From NCBI RefSeq assembly GCF_012044895.1, contig NZ_CP050695.1:2572501-2636500 (forward strand): DNA of 64,000 bases, written 5' to 3'. This DNA comes from Aquisalimonas sp. 2447. Lineage in GTDB: Bacteria; Pseudomonadota; Gammaproteobacteria; Nitrococcales; Aquisalimonadaceae. Shown in pieces: positions 7,601 through 15,953 of the stretch (its first letter is position 1; each line of letters opens with the position of its first letter). The notes under the pieces were generated by a model. It worked only from the letters and a program-made list of their open reading frames with translations, made no database searches and was not told the DNA's origin. Made by a program: the position numbers and the translations under genes.

Positions 7601-8350
7601 TCACAAAATCCCCTGCAGCCTCCCCCACGCAAGGCCCAGGTACTCGTGGAAGGCGCGCTCGGTGATCCGCAGCCCGGTTGCCGATGGGCGGAGGTAATAG
7701 ACGCTCATGCGGTCTTCCGGCGGGCGCGTTGCCGCCATGTGCCCGGTGGGTGCGGGGATGGGATCGAGCCCCTGGGCGCGGAACAGCGCCATGGAGCGCG
7801 GCATGTGGGAGGCGGAAGTGACGAGGATGAACGGCGCGTCACCCATGAGTTCGGCGGCGGCCACCGCCTCGGCATGGGTGTTGCGGGGTGTGTCCAGGCG
7901 CTTGATGCGCTCCACACCAAGCTCTTGCGCCAGCTCGGCGGCCGTCTGCGCGGCGCTGGTGACAGTGCCGCGGCCCGAGGTGACAAGCGTCGAGTCTGCC
8001 ATCGCACGGTGCAGTCGCACCCCCTCGGCCAGCCGGACCAGCCCCATGGCGTCGAGCCGGCTACTGGCGGGCACGGACTGATCGGGCACATGCCCGGCGC
8101 CAAGCACCAGCACGTACTCCGCGCCGGGGGTTTCCGCGGCATCCAGCAACGGCGGGTAGCGCTGCTCCAGGGGCTTGATCAGGAGTTCGGCGAACGGCTG
8201 CCAGGCGAACAGCAGCAGCAACGCCAGGGCCATGGCACTCAGGCTCCCACCCAGGCGACGACGCCCGAGCAGCAGCGCAATCAGCGCGAGCAGCAGAATC
8301 AGCCCCACCAGGGGGACGGGCATGAGGAATGTCGCGACGATCTGTGCCAT
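7601..8350 (-). CDS. ElyC/YdcF-family membrane protein (DUF218)
   Basis: 249 residues. Two hydrophobic segments near the N-terminus (about residues 11-30 and 38-55) are followed by a periplasmic or cytosolic DUF218 domain with LVLGAGHVPDQSVPASSRLD, TLVTSGRGTV, TPRNTHAEA and LVTSASHMPRSMALF, the standard conserved blocks. ElyC affects envelope and lipid-carrier homeostasis in E. coli. It follows the dehydratase gene by 8 bases and is likely co-transcribed, which suggests a role with the polysaccharide cluster. A truncated paralogue lies at 2403-2717. Confidence 0.88.
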   Translation of the reverse strand: MAQIVATFLMPVPLVGLILLLALIALLLGRRRLGGSLSAMALALLLLFAWQPFAELLIKPLEQRYPPLLDAAETPGAEYVLVLGAGHVPDQSVPASSRLDAMGLVRLAEGVRLHRAMADSTLVTSGRGTVTSAAQTAAELAQELGVERIKRLDTPRNTHAEAVAAAELMGDAPFILVTSASHMPRSMALFRAQGLDPIPAPTGHMAATRPPEDRMSVYYLRPSATGLRITERAFHEYLGLAWGRLQGIL

Positions 8351-8358
8351 AGGGCGAT

Positions 8359-10329
8359 TCAGTGCCGCGACAGGCGCTCCTGGTCGGCGACCACGCGGAT
8401 CGCGTCGCTGGGAACGGCCGGCTCATGGCTCGATAACAGATCGCTGCAGCCGTCCCCCGGAGTGTAGCCGTCCACGCACAGCCGGAGCACTTCGCAGGCG
8501 GCCTCACAGTCATGGCCCCGACTGGCGAAATCCAGGCGTTCCATGTGCTCCATCAGCGCCTCCCAGGTCAGCGACGATTCGCTCGCCTGCATGATCATGG
8601 GATGCGCCGTCCCGGAGGCGTTGTCGCCGAGCAGGAGTTCTTCGTAGAGCTTCTCCCCGGGGCGCAGACCGGTGAAGGTGATACGGATATCGCCGTCCTG
8701 GCCATCCTCGTCCGCCACCGTGTAGCCACTCAGATGGACCATGCGGCGGGCCAGTTCGTAGATATTCACCGAGTCGCCCATGTCCAGGACGAACACCTCG
8801 CCGCCCTCGGCCATGGAGCCGGCCTGGATCACCAGGCTCGCCGCCTCCGGAATGGTCATGAAATACCGCGTCACATCCGGATGCGTCACCGTCACTGGCC
8901 CGCCGGATCGGATCTGCTGCCGGAAAAGCGGCACCACGGAGCCGGACGAGCCTAACACGTTGCCAAAGCGCACCATGGAGAAGCACGTACCACTGGAGCG
9001 GGCAGCCAGGCCCTGCAGGACCAGTTCAGAGAAGCGCTTGGTCGCGCCCATCACGTTGGTTGGCCGTACCGCCTTGTCGGTGGAGACCAGCACGAACCAC
9101 TTCACGCCCGCGGCCTCCGCCGCGGCTGCCGCCCGGTACGTGCCGAAAATGTTGTTCTGCACGCCCTCGAGCACGTTTTCCTCGACAATCGGTACGTGCT
9201 TGTAGGCCGCCGCGTGGTAGACCGTCTCCACGCCAAAGCCACGCATCACCCGCTCCAGGCGGCGGCGGTGCGTCACCGACCCCAGCAGCGCCACGATCCG
9301 ACAACCGACATTGTGGAGTTGCCCCAGCGCCCGCAATTCCCGGTCGATGGAATAAAGCGCCACCTCAGACTGCTCGAACAGCACCAGCGTATGCGGCTCG
9401 CGCATGAGAATCTGCCGGCACAGCTCCGAGCCGATGGAACCGCCAGCGCCGGTCACCATCACGGTGCGCCCCTTGATGCAGCGGTCCAGCAGATCCTGGT
9501 CCGGCGACACCGCATCCCGGCCCAGCAGGTCCTCGATGTCCACTTCGCGGATATCCTGCACCCGGGCGGCGCCGGAGACGATATCCGCCATCCCCGGAAT
9601 GGAGCGCACGTGCACGGGGTAGGGCTCCAGCCCCTGGATGATCTGCCGCCGGCGGGAGCGCGTCGCCGATGGCATGGCCAGCAGCACGTGCTCAATACCC
9701 TCTTGTTCGATGAGGTCACCGATGCGATCCGGCGGATAAACAGGGATGCCATCAATCACCGCACCGTGCATGCTGGCGTCGTCATCGACGTACGCCACCG
9801 GCTCATGCTCCCGGGTGGCCAGCAGTGAGGTGGCAAGCTGCACGCCGGCCGTCCCGGCGCCGTAGATGGCCACCGGCTGCCGGTCCGCCTCGCGCTTGAT
9901 GGCGGACTGGAACCAGGCACGCACCAGGAAACGGCTGCCGCCGATAACGAGCAACCCCATCAGCCAGTAGATGGTGAACGTGGTGCGGGGCACCCCGTCC
10001 AGCCGCCCCACCGCCACAATAATGATGAACAGAAGCGTCGAGAGCGTGACACCGTAGACAATGGCACGCACTGCCTGAGGGCCCATATAGCGCACCACGG
10101 CACGGTACAATCGCACCAGCGCGAATAGGGGTACCGTCAGCACCGGCACCACCAGCAGCAGCCACCAGTGCTCCAGCATGGTGCCGGAGAAGCCGTCGCC
10201 AAGCCGCAGAGAAAACGCCGCCCACATCACCAGCATGAGCAGCACCACATCAGCGGCCATCATCACGGTCCGCTTGCCGCCACGCGGCAGCTTCAGCAAC
10301 AGCCGCAACAGTCGATTGTTCAAATCCAC
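8359..10329 (-). CDS. Membrane nucleotide-sugar 4,6-dehydratase (WbpM/CapD/FlaA1 type)
   Basis: 656 residues. Four N-terminal membrane helices (about residues 25-125) come first, then a CoA-binding-like Rossmann domain (AIYGAGTAGVQLA, about 153-165), then the extended SDR domain. The latter has the NAD site VTGAGGSIGSELCRQ (about 293-307), YKHVPIVEENV, and STDKAVRPTNVMGATKR. The usual SDR YxxxK is MxxxK here, a mark of the UDP-GlcNAc C6-dehydratase group. It makes UDP-4-keto-6-deoxy sugars for surface polysaccharide. Probably once part of the 37.9-57.1 kb cluster and now separated from it by the island. Confidence 0.92.
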   Translation of the reverse strand: MDLNNRLLRLLLKLPRGGKRTVMMAADVVLLMLVMWAAFSLRLGDGFSGTMLEHWWLLLVVPVLTVPLFALVRLYRAVVRYMGPQAVRAIVYGVTLSTLLFIIIVAVGRLDGVPRTTFTIYWLMGLLVIGGSRFLVRAWFQSAIKREADRQPVAIYGAGTAGVQLATSLLATREHEPVAYVDDDASMHGAVIDGIPVYPPDRIGDLIEQEGIEHVLLAMPSATRSRRRQIIQGLEPYPVHVRSIPGMADIVSGAARVQDIREVDIEDLLGRDAVSPDQDLLDRCIKGRTVMVTGAGGSIGSELCRQILMREPHTLVLFEQSEVALYSIDRELRALGQLHNVGCRIVALLGSVTHRRRLERVMRGFGVETVYHAAAYKHVPIVEENVLEGVQNNIFGTYRAAAAAEAAGVKWFVLVSTDKAVRPTNVMGATKRFSELVLQGLAARSSGTCFSMVRFGNVLGSSGSVVPLFRQQIRSGGPVTVTHPDVTRYFMTIPEAASLVIQAGSMAEGGEVFVLDMGDSVNIYELARRMVHLSGYTVADEDGQDGDIRITFTGLRPGEKLYEELLLGDNASGTAHPMIMQASESSLTWEALMEHMERLDFASRGHDCEAACEVLRLCVDGYTPGDGCSDLLSSHEPAVPSDAIRVVADQERLSRH

Positions 10330-10583
10330 AACGCCCCCTACGAGCTACCGGCAGGATGCCTGTGCCGGTCTACGCCATCCCTAACCGCAAGGCGCAATAA
10401 TTTTCGGGGTTATGATAAAGGTTTCTGCTCTTCCCCGGGCCTGTCGCCGGCTGGCAGCAAGTGGCCAACACAAAGCGATGCCGCCTTTACCGGCTGTTCA
10501 AGGGCGGAATTCTAACGCGTTCCATGGATCGTGTCTGTGCAGTGCATCACGTGGAATGGGTGGAATGTAATCTGGATGGCTGT
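10330..10583. other. Intergenic region upstream of the dehydratase gene
   Basis: No gene seen. An AT-rich stretch (10390-10425) contains TATGATAAAG on the plus strand and probably holds the promoter for the minus-strand dehydratase-ElyC pair. Assignment is tentative. Confidence 0.4.
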
Positions 10584-10931
10584 CTACTCGCCCAGCACCG
10601 TCCCCGGCGGCAGCATTTGATCCGCTTCCACGTCCGAGCCGTAGCCAAGCACACACCCGGCACGCAGCCACGCCCTTGCCCCAACCCTGGCGCCACCAGC
10701 AAGTGCGGATCCAGCGCCGATGTGGCCAAAGTCGTCCACAACCGCGTGGTGGTCCACGGTGGCGCCGGAATTGACGATCACGCCATGGCCCAACCGGGCC
10801 TCCGTACCAACAACTGCCCCATAAACGCGGATCTGTGTCATGAGTTCGGCACAGAGTTTCATGTTCTCAGCCTGCTCGGCCGAGTCCTCCAGGGCGTCCC
10901 ATACACTGTCAAAACGTTGCCTCTCCACCAT
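10584..10931 (-). pseudogene. Chimeric frame: XRE-antitoxin N-terminus joined to NeuD-like C-terminus
   Basis: The first ~37 codons (RFDSVWDALEDSAEQAENMK, then LCAELMTQI) look like the N-terminus of HigA-type XRE antitoxins, which have FDSVWDALED followed by an HTH. The HTH is missing; instead the frame runs into GTEARLGHGVIVNSGATVDH and on to LPPGTVLGE, the left-handed beta-helix end of the NeuD-like protein at 37921-38517. The join is in frame, so a 115-residue hybrid could be made, but neither domain is complete. It marks the left junction of the island. Confidence 0.75.
10591..10810. repeat. Left copy of ~220-bp direct repeat (3' end of NeuD-like gene)
   Basis: Aligns without gaps to 37928-38147 (constant offset 27,337). 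I see two substitutions: GGCAGCATT against GGCAGGATT near 10606, and CGTACCAA against CGTGCCAA near 10805. Beyond 10810 the two sequences diverge. The right copy lies inside the complete NeuD-like gene. Confidence 0.9.
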
Positions 10932-11035
10932 TTTACGGCCTCCGCTCGTAACCGGTCATTCTGGGGCGTTGTTTTCGGCCATTGACTGGCGCCGTAGTCT
11001 GCGCAGGCACATTTGCAGCAGACTGGAACGTGATC

Positions 11036-11353
11036 ATGGCCAAGTCCCCGGGGCGTACCGCCGCGCAGTGGCGTGAACTCATTGAACGCTATACCCGCAG
11101 TGGCCTCACACGCCGGGCGTTCTGCGCGCAGGAGGGCATTGGTGAGAGCACTCTGGGCGCGTGGCAACGCCGCCTGCGTAACACCTCGTCCCCCACGCCG
11201 GAGACGACGCAGGAGCGGGCGCTTTTCGCTGAGGTCGCTTTGCAGGCATCGCGTGACGAGGACGCGCCGACGGCGCCGCCGGCACCGTGCTGGGATGTGG
11301 AGCTGGACCTGGGGGATGGCATTTGTCTGCGGGTGCGGCGGCGGCCGTGCTGA
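11036..11353 (+). CDS. tnpA: IS66 TnpA accessory protein
   Basis: 105 residues from the ATG at 11036. The N-terminal helix-turn-helix (QWRELIERYTRSGLTRRAF, then CAQEGIGESTLGAWQRRLR) is typical of IS66 TnpA/OrfA, a small DNA-binding helper needed for transposition. Its stop overlaps the tnpB start (GTGCTGA), so translation is coupled. Confidence 0.9.
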   Translation: MAKSPGRTAAQWRELIERYTRSGLTRRAFCAQEGIGESTLGAWQRRLRNTSSPTPETTQERALFAEVALQASRDEDAPTAPPAPCWDVELDLGDGICLRVRRRPC

Positions 11354-11709
11354 GTCAGCCATCGCGGCTGTGGCTGTGCACACGGCCAACGGACATGCGC
11401 TGCTCGTTTGACGGACTGGCGGCGCTGGTCCGGCGGCATCTGGGCCAGGATCCGCTGTCGGGCCAGGGGTTTGTGTTTATCAACCGCCGGCGCACGCTGC
11501 TGAAGTTGTTGTACTTCGACGGCGACGGTTACTGCGTGTGGAGCAAGCGCCTGGAGCGGGGGCAGTTCGGCGGTGCCCTGACGGCGGGGGACGCCGTGGA
11601 GGCGCTGAGCCGCACGCAGTTCACCGCGCTGCTCGAAGGGCTGGATCTGGTCATTCGCAAACGGCAGAAAAGGTGGCGACAATCCCCACCCGGGCACGGA
11701 ATCGGGTAA
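11347..11709 (+). CDS. tnpB: IS66 TnpB accessory protein
   Basis: About 120 residues from GTG at 11347, which overlaps the tnpA stop. Family blocks are visible: TRPTDMRCSFDGLAALV, LSGQGFVFINRRRTLLKLLY, GYCVWSKRLERGQF. IS66 OrfB proteins of this type are required with TnpC for transposition; the biochemical role is unsettled. The C-terminal tail differs from copy 2 because copy 2 has two extra C residues near 25145. Confidence 0.9.
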   Translation: MLSQPSRLWLCTRPTDMRCSFDGLAALVRRHLGQDPLSGQGFVFINRRRTLLKLLYFDGDGYCVWSKRLERGQFGGALTAGDAVEALSRTQFTALLEGLDLVIRKRQKRWRQSPPGHGIG

Positions 11710-11743
11710 AATGCACGGGTGATTTGCGAAGGGAATCAGCCCC

Positions 11744-13264
11744 TTGTCGAACGTTATCCCCGCCACTAAGCACGCCCAGGTCGTTGCCGAGAATCAGGCC
11801 TTGCATGGCGAGCTCAAGGAGCTGCGCCGCCAGCTTGCCTGGTTCAAACGCCAGCTCTTCGGCGAGAAGTCTGAGCGCCACCACATCCTCGATCCAGCCG
11901 TCCAAGTGAACCTGTTCGAGGCCACGGCGACGCCCGTGCCCGAGCAGGGCGAGCGTGAGCGGATCAGCTATACCCGCAGCAAGGGCAAGAACCGCGACGA
12001 CGCCGCCAACGACACGGGGCTGCGCTTCGACGACAGCGTCCCGCGGCGAGTCATCGAGGTTCCCCCGCCCGCAGGCTGTGCCACCGATGAGGTCGTGGCC
12101 ACGCGCACGACGTTCCGCCTCGCGCAGCGCCGGGCGGGCTACGAGGTCCTCGAGTACCGCCACCCGGTGCTCAAGGACCGCAGCAGCGGCGCGCTCACGA
12201 GTGTCCCGGCGCCGCGCAACGTCTTCGAGGGCAGTGTCTTTGACGTCAGCTTCGCCGCCGGCGTGCTGGTCGACAAGTTCTGCTACCACCTGCCGCTGTA
12301 CCGGCAGTCTCAGCGCCTGAGTCAGGCCGGCATCCAGGTGGCACGCAGCTCTCTGACAGCGGTCGTGGCACGCACCGCCGCGCTGCTTGAGCCGATTGCG
12401 CGGGCACAGCTTACGCACGTGCTCAGCGGCGGGGTGCTGGCCATGGACGAGACGCCGATCAAGGCCGGGCGCAAGGGCCCGGGCAAGATGCACCAGGCCT
12501 ACTTCTGGCCGCTGTACGGTGACAGCGATGAGATCTGCTTTACCTTCAGCCCCAGCCGTGCCGGCGCCCATATCGAACGCACCCTGGCGGACCGCTTCCA
12601 CGGGGTGCTGCTCACCGACGGCTACGCGGCCTACGAGAAATATGCCGCCGGCCAGCCGCAGATCACCCACGCCCAATGCTGGTCGCACATGCGCCGCCAG
12701 TTCGAGCGGGCCCTGGAGACCGACCCTGCCGCCCGGGAGGCCCTGGCGCAGATCGGCCAACTCTATGCCCAGGAGCAATCGATCCGTGAGCGTGGACTCC
12801 ACGGCGCGGACAAACGCCACGCACGGCGGGAGCAGTGCGCTCCGCTGGTGCGCGCCTTCTGGGAGTGGTGTGATGCACAGCTCCAGCGCATGGATCTCGA
12901 GCCGCGCCACCCGCTACTCAAGGCGCTGGGGTATGTGCGCGAGCGCCAACCGGCCCTGGCGGTCTTCCTGGAGCACCCGGATGTCCCCATCGACACCAAC
13001 CACCTGGAGCGGGGGCTGCGCGCCATCCCCATGGGCCGGCGCAACTGGTTGTTCTGCTGGAGCGAGGTCGGTGCCGCCCACGTGGCCACCATCCAGACGC
13101 TGCTGGTGACCTGCCGGCTGCAGGGCGTCGATCCGACCACCTACCTGGTAGACGTGCTCCAGCGCGTCGGGATGCACCCGGCCGCCCGGGTGGAAGAGCT
13201 CACGCCGCGGCGCTGGAAGGCACTGTTCAATGATGCGCCGCTGCGCTCGGATATCGAGCGCTAG
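11744..13264 (+). CDS. tnpC: IS66 TnpC transposase
   Basis: 506 residues from a TTG at 11744 (MSNVIPATKH). The N-terminal leucine-rich helix is LHGELKELRRQLAWFKRQLF. The DDE core includes LAMDETPIKAGRKGPGK (first Asp), GVLLTDGYAAYEKYA (second Asp) and TNHLERGLRAIPMGRRNW (Glu). A C-terminal NWLFCWSEVGA block follows. Full length and unbroken, in contrast to copy 2. Confidence 0.92.
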   Translation: MSNVIPATKHAQVVAENQALHGELKELRRQLAWFKRQLFGEKSERHHILDPAVQVNLFEATATPVPEQGERERISYTRSKGKNRDDAANDTGLRFDDSVPRRVIEVPPPAGCATDEVVATRTTFRLAQRRAGYEVLEYRHPVLKDRSSGALTSVPAPRNVFEGSVFDVSFAAGVLVDKFCYHLPLYRQSQRLSQAGIQVARSSLTAVVARTAALLEPIARAQLTHVLSGGVLAMDETPIKAGRKGPGKMHQAYFWPLYGDSDEICFTFSPSRAGAHIERTLADRFHGVLLTDGYAAYEKYAAGQPQITHAQCWSHMRRQFERALETDPAAREALAQIGQLYAQEQSIRERGLHGADKRHARREQCAPLVRAFWEWCDAQLQRMDLEPRHPLLKALGYVRERQPALAVFLEHPDVPIDTNHLERGLRAIPMGRRNWLFCWSEVGAAHVATIQTLLVTCRLQGVDPTTYLVDVLQRVGMHPAARVEELTPRRWKALFNDAPLRSDIER

Positions 13265-13311
13265 ACACCACGCCCTCCCGACTCCATGCACTGCCAGCGA
13301 GAGACTGTTGA

Positions 13312-13578
13312 ATGCGCATTGACGACCTCACCCTCGATGAACTCCTGGAGCTCAACGACCTCATCTGCCACCGCATCGATGAACTGCGGGCACGCCAGGA
13401 TCTCGATGTCCTCAAGCACCTGCGCCTGGGTCAGGCGGTGTCGTTCAACAGCCGCGAGGGCGAGGTGTTCGGCCAGGTAGTCAAGATCAACCGCAAGACG
13501 GTGGTGGTCCACGCCGAGGATCACCGCCAATGGAAAGTCCCCGCCGGGGTCATCAAACTGCTCCGGGACATCCCCTGA
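13312..13578 (+). CDS. Small IS66-borne protein with SH3-like tail
   Basis: 88 residues, inside the IS just before the right inverted repeat. The first 40 residues are helical and acidic (DDLTLDELLELNDLICHRID). The rest resembles a small beta-barrel (VSFNSREGEVFGQVVKINRK, TVVVHAEDHRQW, VPAGVIKLL). Present and intact in both IS copies, so probably a real cargo or accessory gene. No function recognised. Confidence 0.65.
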   Translation: MRIDDLTLDELLELNDLICHRIDELRARQDLDVLKHLRLGQAVSFNSREGEVFGQVVKINRKTVVVHAEDHRQWKVPAGVIKLLRDIP

Positions 13579-13672
13579 ATCCTGTCAACGACGCCCCAGA
13601 ATGACCGGTTACCTCCGCTCAACATCGAGCTGTTGGAACCGCTGTGCCGCAATCGCCTGGCAGACTCGCAAC

Positions 13673-14191
13673 CTATCGCTTCCAACGCCCGTGGAACACA
13701 AGGCTAAGCATGAAAACGCGCTTCATGGGATCAGCCATCCTCATTCGGGCCATAGCTGCGAACGCATCATCCGCGAGTTTCAATAGCGCAAAAACATCAG
13801 ATCGGGAGAACCGGCACGAGAGATCATAGTCCGCCTCATGGCGCGCCTGCTGCAGCTCCACGAATGCCGAAGCGACCGTTTGCACATCCGGATTAGGCCC
13901 GCCCGGCATCATGGCCCCCACAGGCCTCGGAGGGTTTCTGCGGTTCCAGTTTGCCAGGGCCTGACAGGCGTTTTTCATATCAGAATGATTCAGGGCTCGA
14001 CCGACACTCTGGCGCAACATGTCCTGCCCTTGCCCTGATACGATTTCGCGACTGGCGGCGTCCACCAGAAGATGAAAAACGGCGTAGTATCCGGTGGAAA
14101 CTGCGCGGCGGAGACTGGCTTGGCGTGGACGTTTGGGTTCGTGGCGCGCGAGTTGGTGCGCTTGGTCAAGCAAATCCCTTTGTAATGACAC
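13673..14191 (-). CDS. HEPN-domain protein
   Basis: 172 residues. The N-terminal LLDQAHQLARHEPKRPRQAS, then LRRAVSTGYYAVFHLLVDAA, is typical of a HEPN four-helix bundle (RAV-TAYYA-FH pattern). The family's RNase signature RX4-6H is not clear: the closest are R-A-L-N-H in the middle and R-H-E-A-D. It follows a 91-residue unknown gene by 14 bases on the same strand, so the two form an operon. It could be a toxin or effector with a new partner. Ends 53 bases from the IS66 target duplication, so IS66 sits just downstream. Confidence 0.6.
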   Translation of the reverse strand: MSLQRDLLDQAHQLARHEPKRPRQASLRRAVSTGYYAVFHLLVDAASREIVSGQGQDMLRQSVGRALNHSDMKNACQALANWNRRNPPRPVGAMMPGGPNPDVQTVASAFVELQQARHEADYDLSCRFSRSDVFALLKLADDAFAAMARMRMADPMKRVFMLSLVFHGRWKR

Positions 14192-14205
14192 CTGATCCTA
14201 TCCTC

Positions 14206-14481
14206 TCAACTCTGCTCGCGGATCCTTATATACGCCCACAGCCCCGGAGCTTCCTCCGAGAGGAGGCCACGAATCCGCTGCCGCAGCCCCGCAAGAACGG
14301 GCTGCGCATCCTGCTGCCCTGGCATCTCACTGCCCACCACAATCCAGACCCAAACCGCCAGCTCGCCATCGGCGTCCAAGTCTTCAACCACCTCGATGTC
14401 ATGCACCCAGCCCGGCTTCTCAATCTGCCTGACGGCCTGCTGTAGATCGCTCACTGTGGGCATCTCCATTGCGTGTGCCAT
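14206..14481 (-). CDS. Unknown acidic protein, operon partner of the HEPN gene
   Basis: 91 residues from ATG at 14481, chosen because GGGAGG lies 5 bases upstream; an ATG at 14511 is also possible. Sequence features: VSDLQQAVRQIEKPGWVHDI, DLDADGELAVWVWIVVG, and the C-terminal GLWAYIRIRE. Alternating strands and helices suggest a small alpha/beta fold. Not recognised. Its position as first gene before a HEPN gene suggests an antitoxin-like or sensor role; that is inference. Confidence 0.55.
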   Translation of the reverse strand: MAHAMEMPTVSDLQQAVRQIEKPGWVHDIEVVEDLDADGELAVWVWIVVGSEMPGQQDAQPVLAGLRQRIRGLLSEEAPGLWAYIRIREQS

Positions 14482-14511
14482 GGCGGCCTCCCGTTGCTCG
14501 TGCCCAAACAT

Positions 14512-14658
14512 GCTTTAACCGCTCCTCAAATTCAGTCTAAGCGTATTAACCGAACAGGCCAATCCAAGCACCCTCTCTGTCAACGTACCCGTCGCGTCAA
14601 CCTAACCGGCAAGTGCCAACCACAGCACCCCATAATCACGACACGCTTGCCCATCGCG
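14512..14658. other. Intergenic region, no feature seen
   Basis: AT-richer, non-coding in all frames by inspection. It should hold the promoter for the 14481-13673 pair, but I do not see a strong box. Confidence 0.3.
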
Positions 14659-14690
14659 TGGAACCCTGTTCCCCTTGACTGGAATACGCA
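14659..14690. repeat. Copy of the 2113-2163 motif
   Basis: TGGAACCCTGTTCCCCTTG continuing into ACTGGAATACGCA matches the inverted form of 2113-2145 with one mismatch. It lies next to the integrase stop codon, so it is either an insertion scar or part of an attachment region. Confidence 0.5.
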
Positions 14691-14699
14691 CAATGATGG

Positions 14700-15953
14700 T
14701 CAGTATGCCGAACGCAGCACGACCTGGCGCTTGCCCTCGCCAACCGCAGGCGCCATGTGATGCGTGCCGCTACCGCGAGAGTCAAGACGTGCCCGGGCAG
14801 TGTCCATCATCGCCTCGAACGCGGTGCCGTCACCAGCCAGAACATTGGCAACGAAAGGCGCATAGCGCTCGAAGAGCATTTTCGTTGACGAGTGGCCCAG
14901 CAAGCGGGAGACAAACAGCGGATTCTCGCCTGCCGCGAGGTGCAGAACGGCCGCCGTATGCCGTGTCTGGTAGACCCGCCTCGGCGCCAATCCGATTGCG
15001 GCAAGCGCCGGCTTCCAAAGATGCTCGGCCACCCACGACGGCGTCAACGCTCGCCCGTCCGGGCGCAGGAAGAGGTAGTCGTCAGCGTCTTTGTCCTCCA
15101 CCAGTGCCTGGAGCTGCGCGGTCATGCGCGCGGATAGCGGGATATCACGCCGCGCCCGCGGGTGCTTGAGCGTCGTCTGGCGGCCGTCGACGATCGCCTC
15201 ACGCACCCGAATCTGCCGCCGCTCCAGGTCTACGTAGCCGGCTTTGAGACCGTTGATCTCGCAAGTGCGAAGCCCGGTGTAGAAACGCATCTCGAAGTAA
15301 AACCGGTAGGCGGCGTCCACCGCATCGAGAAACGCAGCGACCTCCTCCGCCGTCAACGGCATCGGGTCGTTGCGATCGTCACGCAGTGGCCGCAGGTTGC
15401 GCATCGGGTTGGGGAAACCACGCTCGCGCTCGGCGAAGCGCAAAACGCCCGAGAGTGGCGTCAAAATGAAGTTGATCCGCGCGTTACTGAGCACCCGTGC
15501 CCTATCACCGTTACACCGATCGATGAGTTCCTGGCGGTACGCGCGCACGGCGCGCTCATCGATCTGATCGAGGGGCCAGTCGCCGAACTGCGGGATGAGA
15601 TACTGATGCAGCACGCCGCGAATCCGCCTGGCATAGCTTGTCTTCCAGTCCCCTTCGTGGAGCGCGAGCCACTCGGTGGCGTACTCGCCAAACCGGCAAT
15701 CGGGATCGATCGCGCTTTGATCGAGAAGCCAGCGACGGGCTTCATCGCGCTTGCGACTGCTGCTAAACCAGGCGCCGTAGTCAAACATGCCGGTCTCGAG
15801 CTCGGCATTGATACGACGCAGATCCCGCTTGATCCGACGCCGGTTCTCCGGCGTATCGCGAAGCCCGGACGTCTCGCGGAACCGGCGGCCGTGCAGACAC
15901 AGATCATACTGGAGCATCCCGTTGGGGCGAACGCAGAAACTGGCCATACGCAA
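14700..15953 (-). CDS. Tyrosine recombinase/phage-type integrase
   Basis: 417 residues. The N-terminal arm-binding region (SFCVRPNGMLQYDLCLHG) and a core-binding SAM-like domain come first, then a catalytic domain with MRFYTGLRTCEINGLKAGYV (Arg I), VYQTRHTAAVLHLAAGEN (Arg-His II), SRLLGHSSTKM (His III) and the nucleophile Tyr in LFERYAPF. All the key residues are present. Such enzymes integrate prophages or genomic islands. No attachment repeat could be tied to it, but it lies 4 kb inside the left boundary of the 27-kb island. Confidence 0.9.
   Translation of the reverse strand: MRMASFCVRPNGMLQYDLCLHGRRFRETSGLRDTPENRRRIKRDLRRINAELETGMFDYGAWFSSSRKRDEARRWLLDQSAIDPDCRFGEYATEWLALHEGDWKTSYARRIRGVLHQYLIPQFGDWPLDQIDERAVRAYRQELIDRCNGDRARVLSNARINFILTPLSGVLRFAERERGFPNPMRNLRPLRDDRNDPMPLTAEEVAAFLDAVDAAYRFYFEMRFYTGLRTCEINGLKAGYVDLERRQIRVREAIVDGRQTTLKHPRARRDIPLSARMTAQLQALVEDKDADDYLFLRPDGRALTPSWVAEHLWKPALAAIGLAPRRVYQTRHTAAVLHLAAGENPLFVSRLLGHSSTKMLFERYAPFVANVLAGDGTAFEAMMDTARARLDSRGSGTHHMAPAVGEGKRQVVLRSAY

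Larger units (their letters stand above)
10948..13612. mobile_element. IS66-family element, copy 1, intact
   Basis: 2665 bp. Terminal inverted repeats are GTAACCGGTCATTCTGGGGC (left) and its complement (right), with the 8-bp target duplication CTCCGCTC at 10940-10947 and 13613-13620. The size of the duplication is standard for IS66. The gene order tnpA, tnpB, tnpC, plus an 88-residue accessory frame, is all on the plus strand and intact. Near-identical copy at 24407-27072. Confidence 0.95.

Noticed and set aside
11651-12910. 419-codon minus-strand open frame in IS66 (also 25255-26370 in copy 2)
   Set aside because: Exact antisense of tnpC in GC-rich DNA; composition is the mirror of the real gene.
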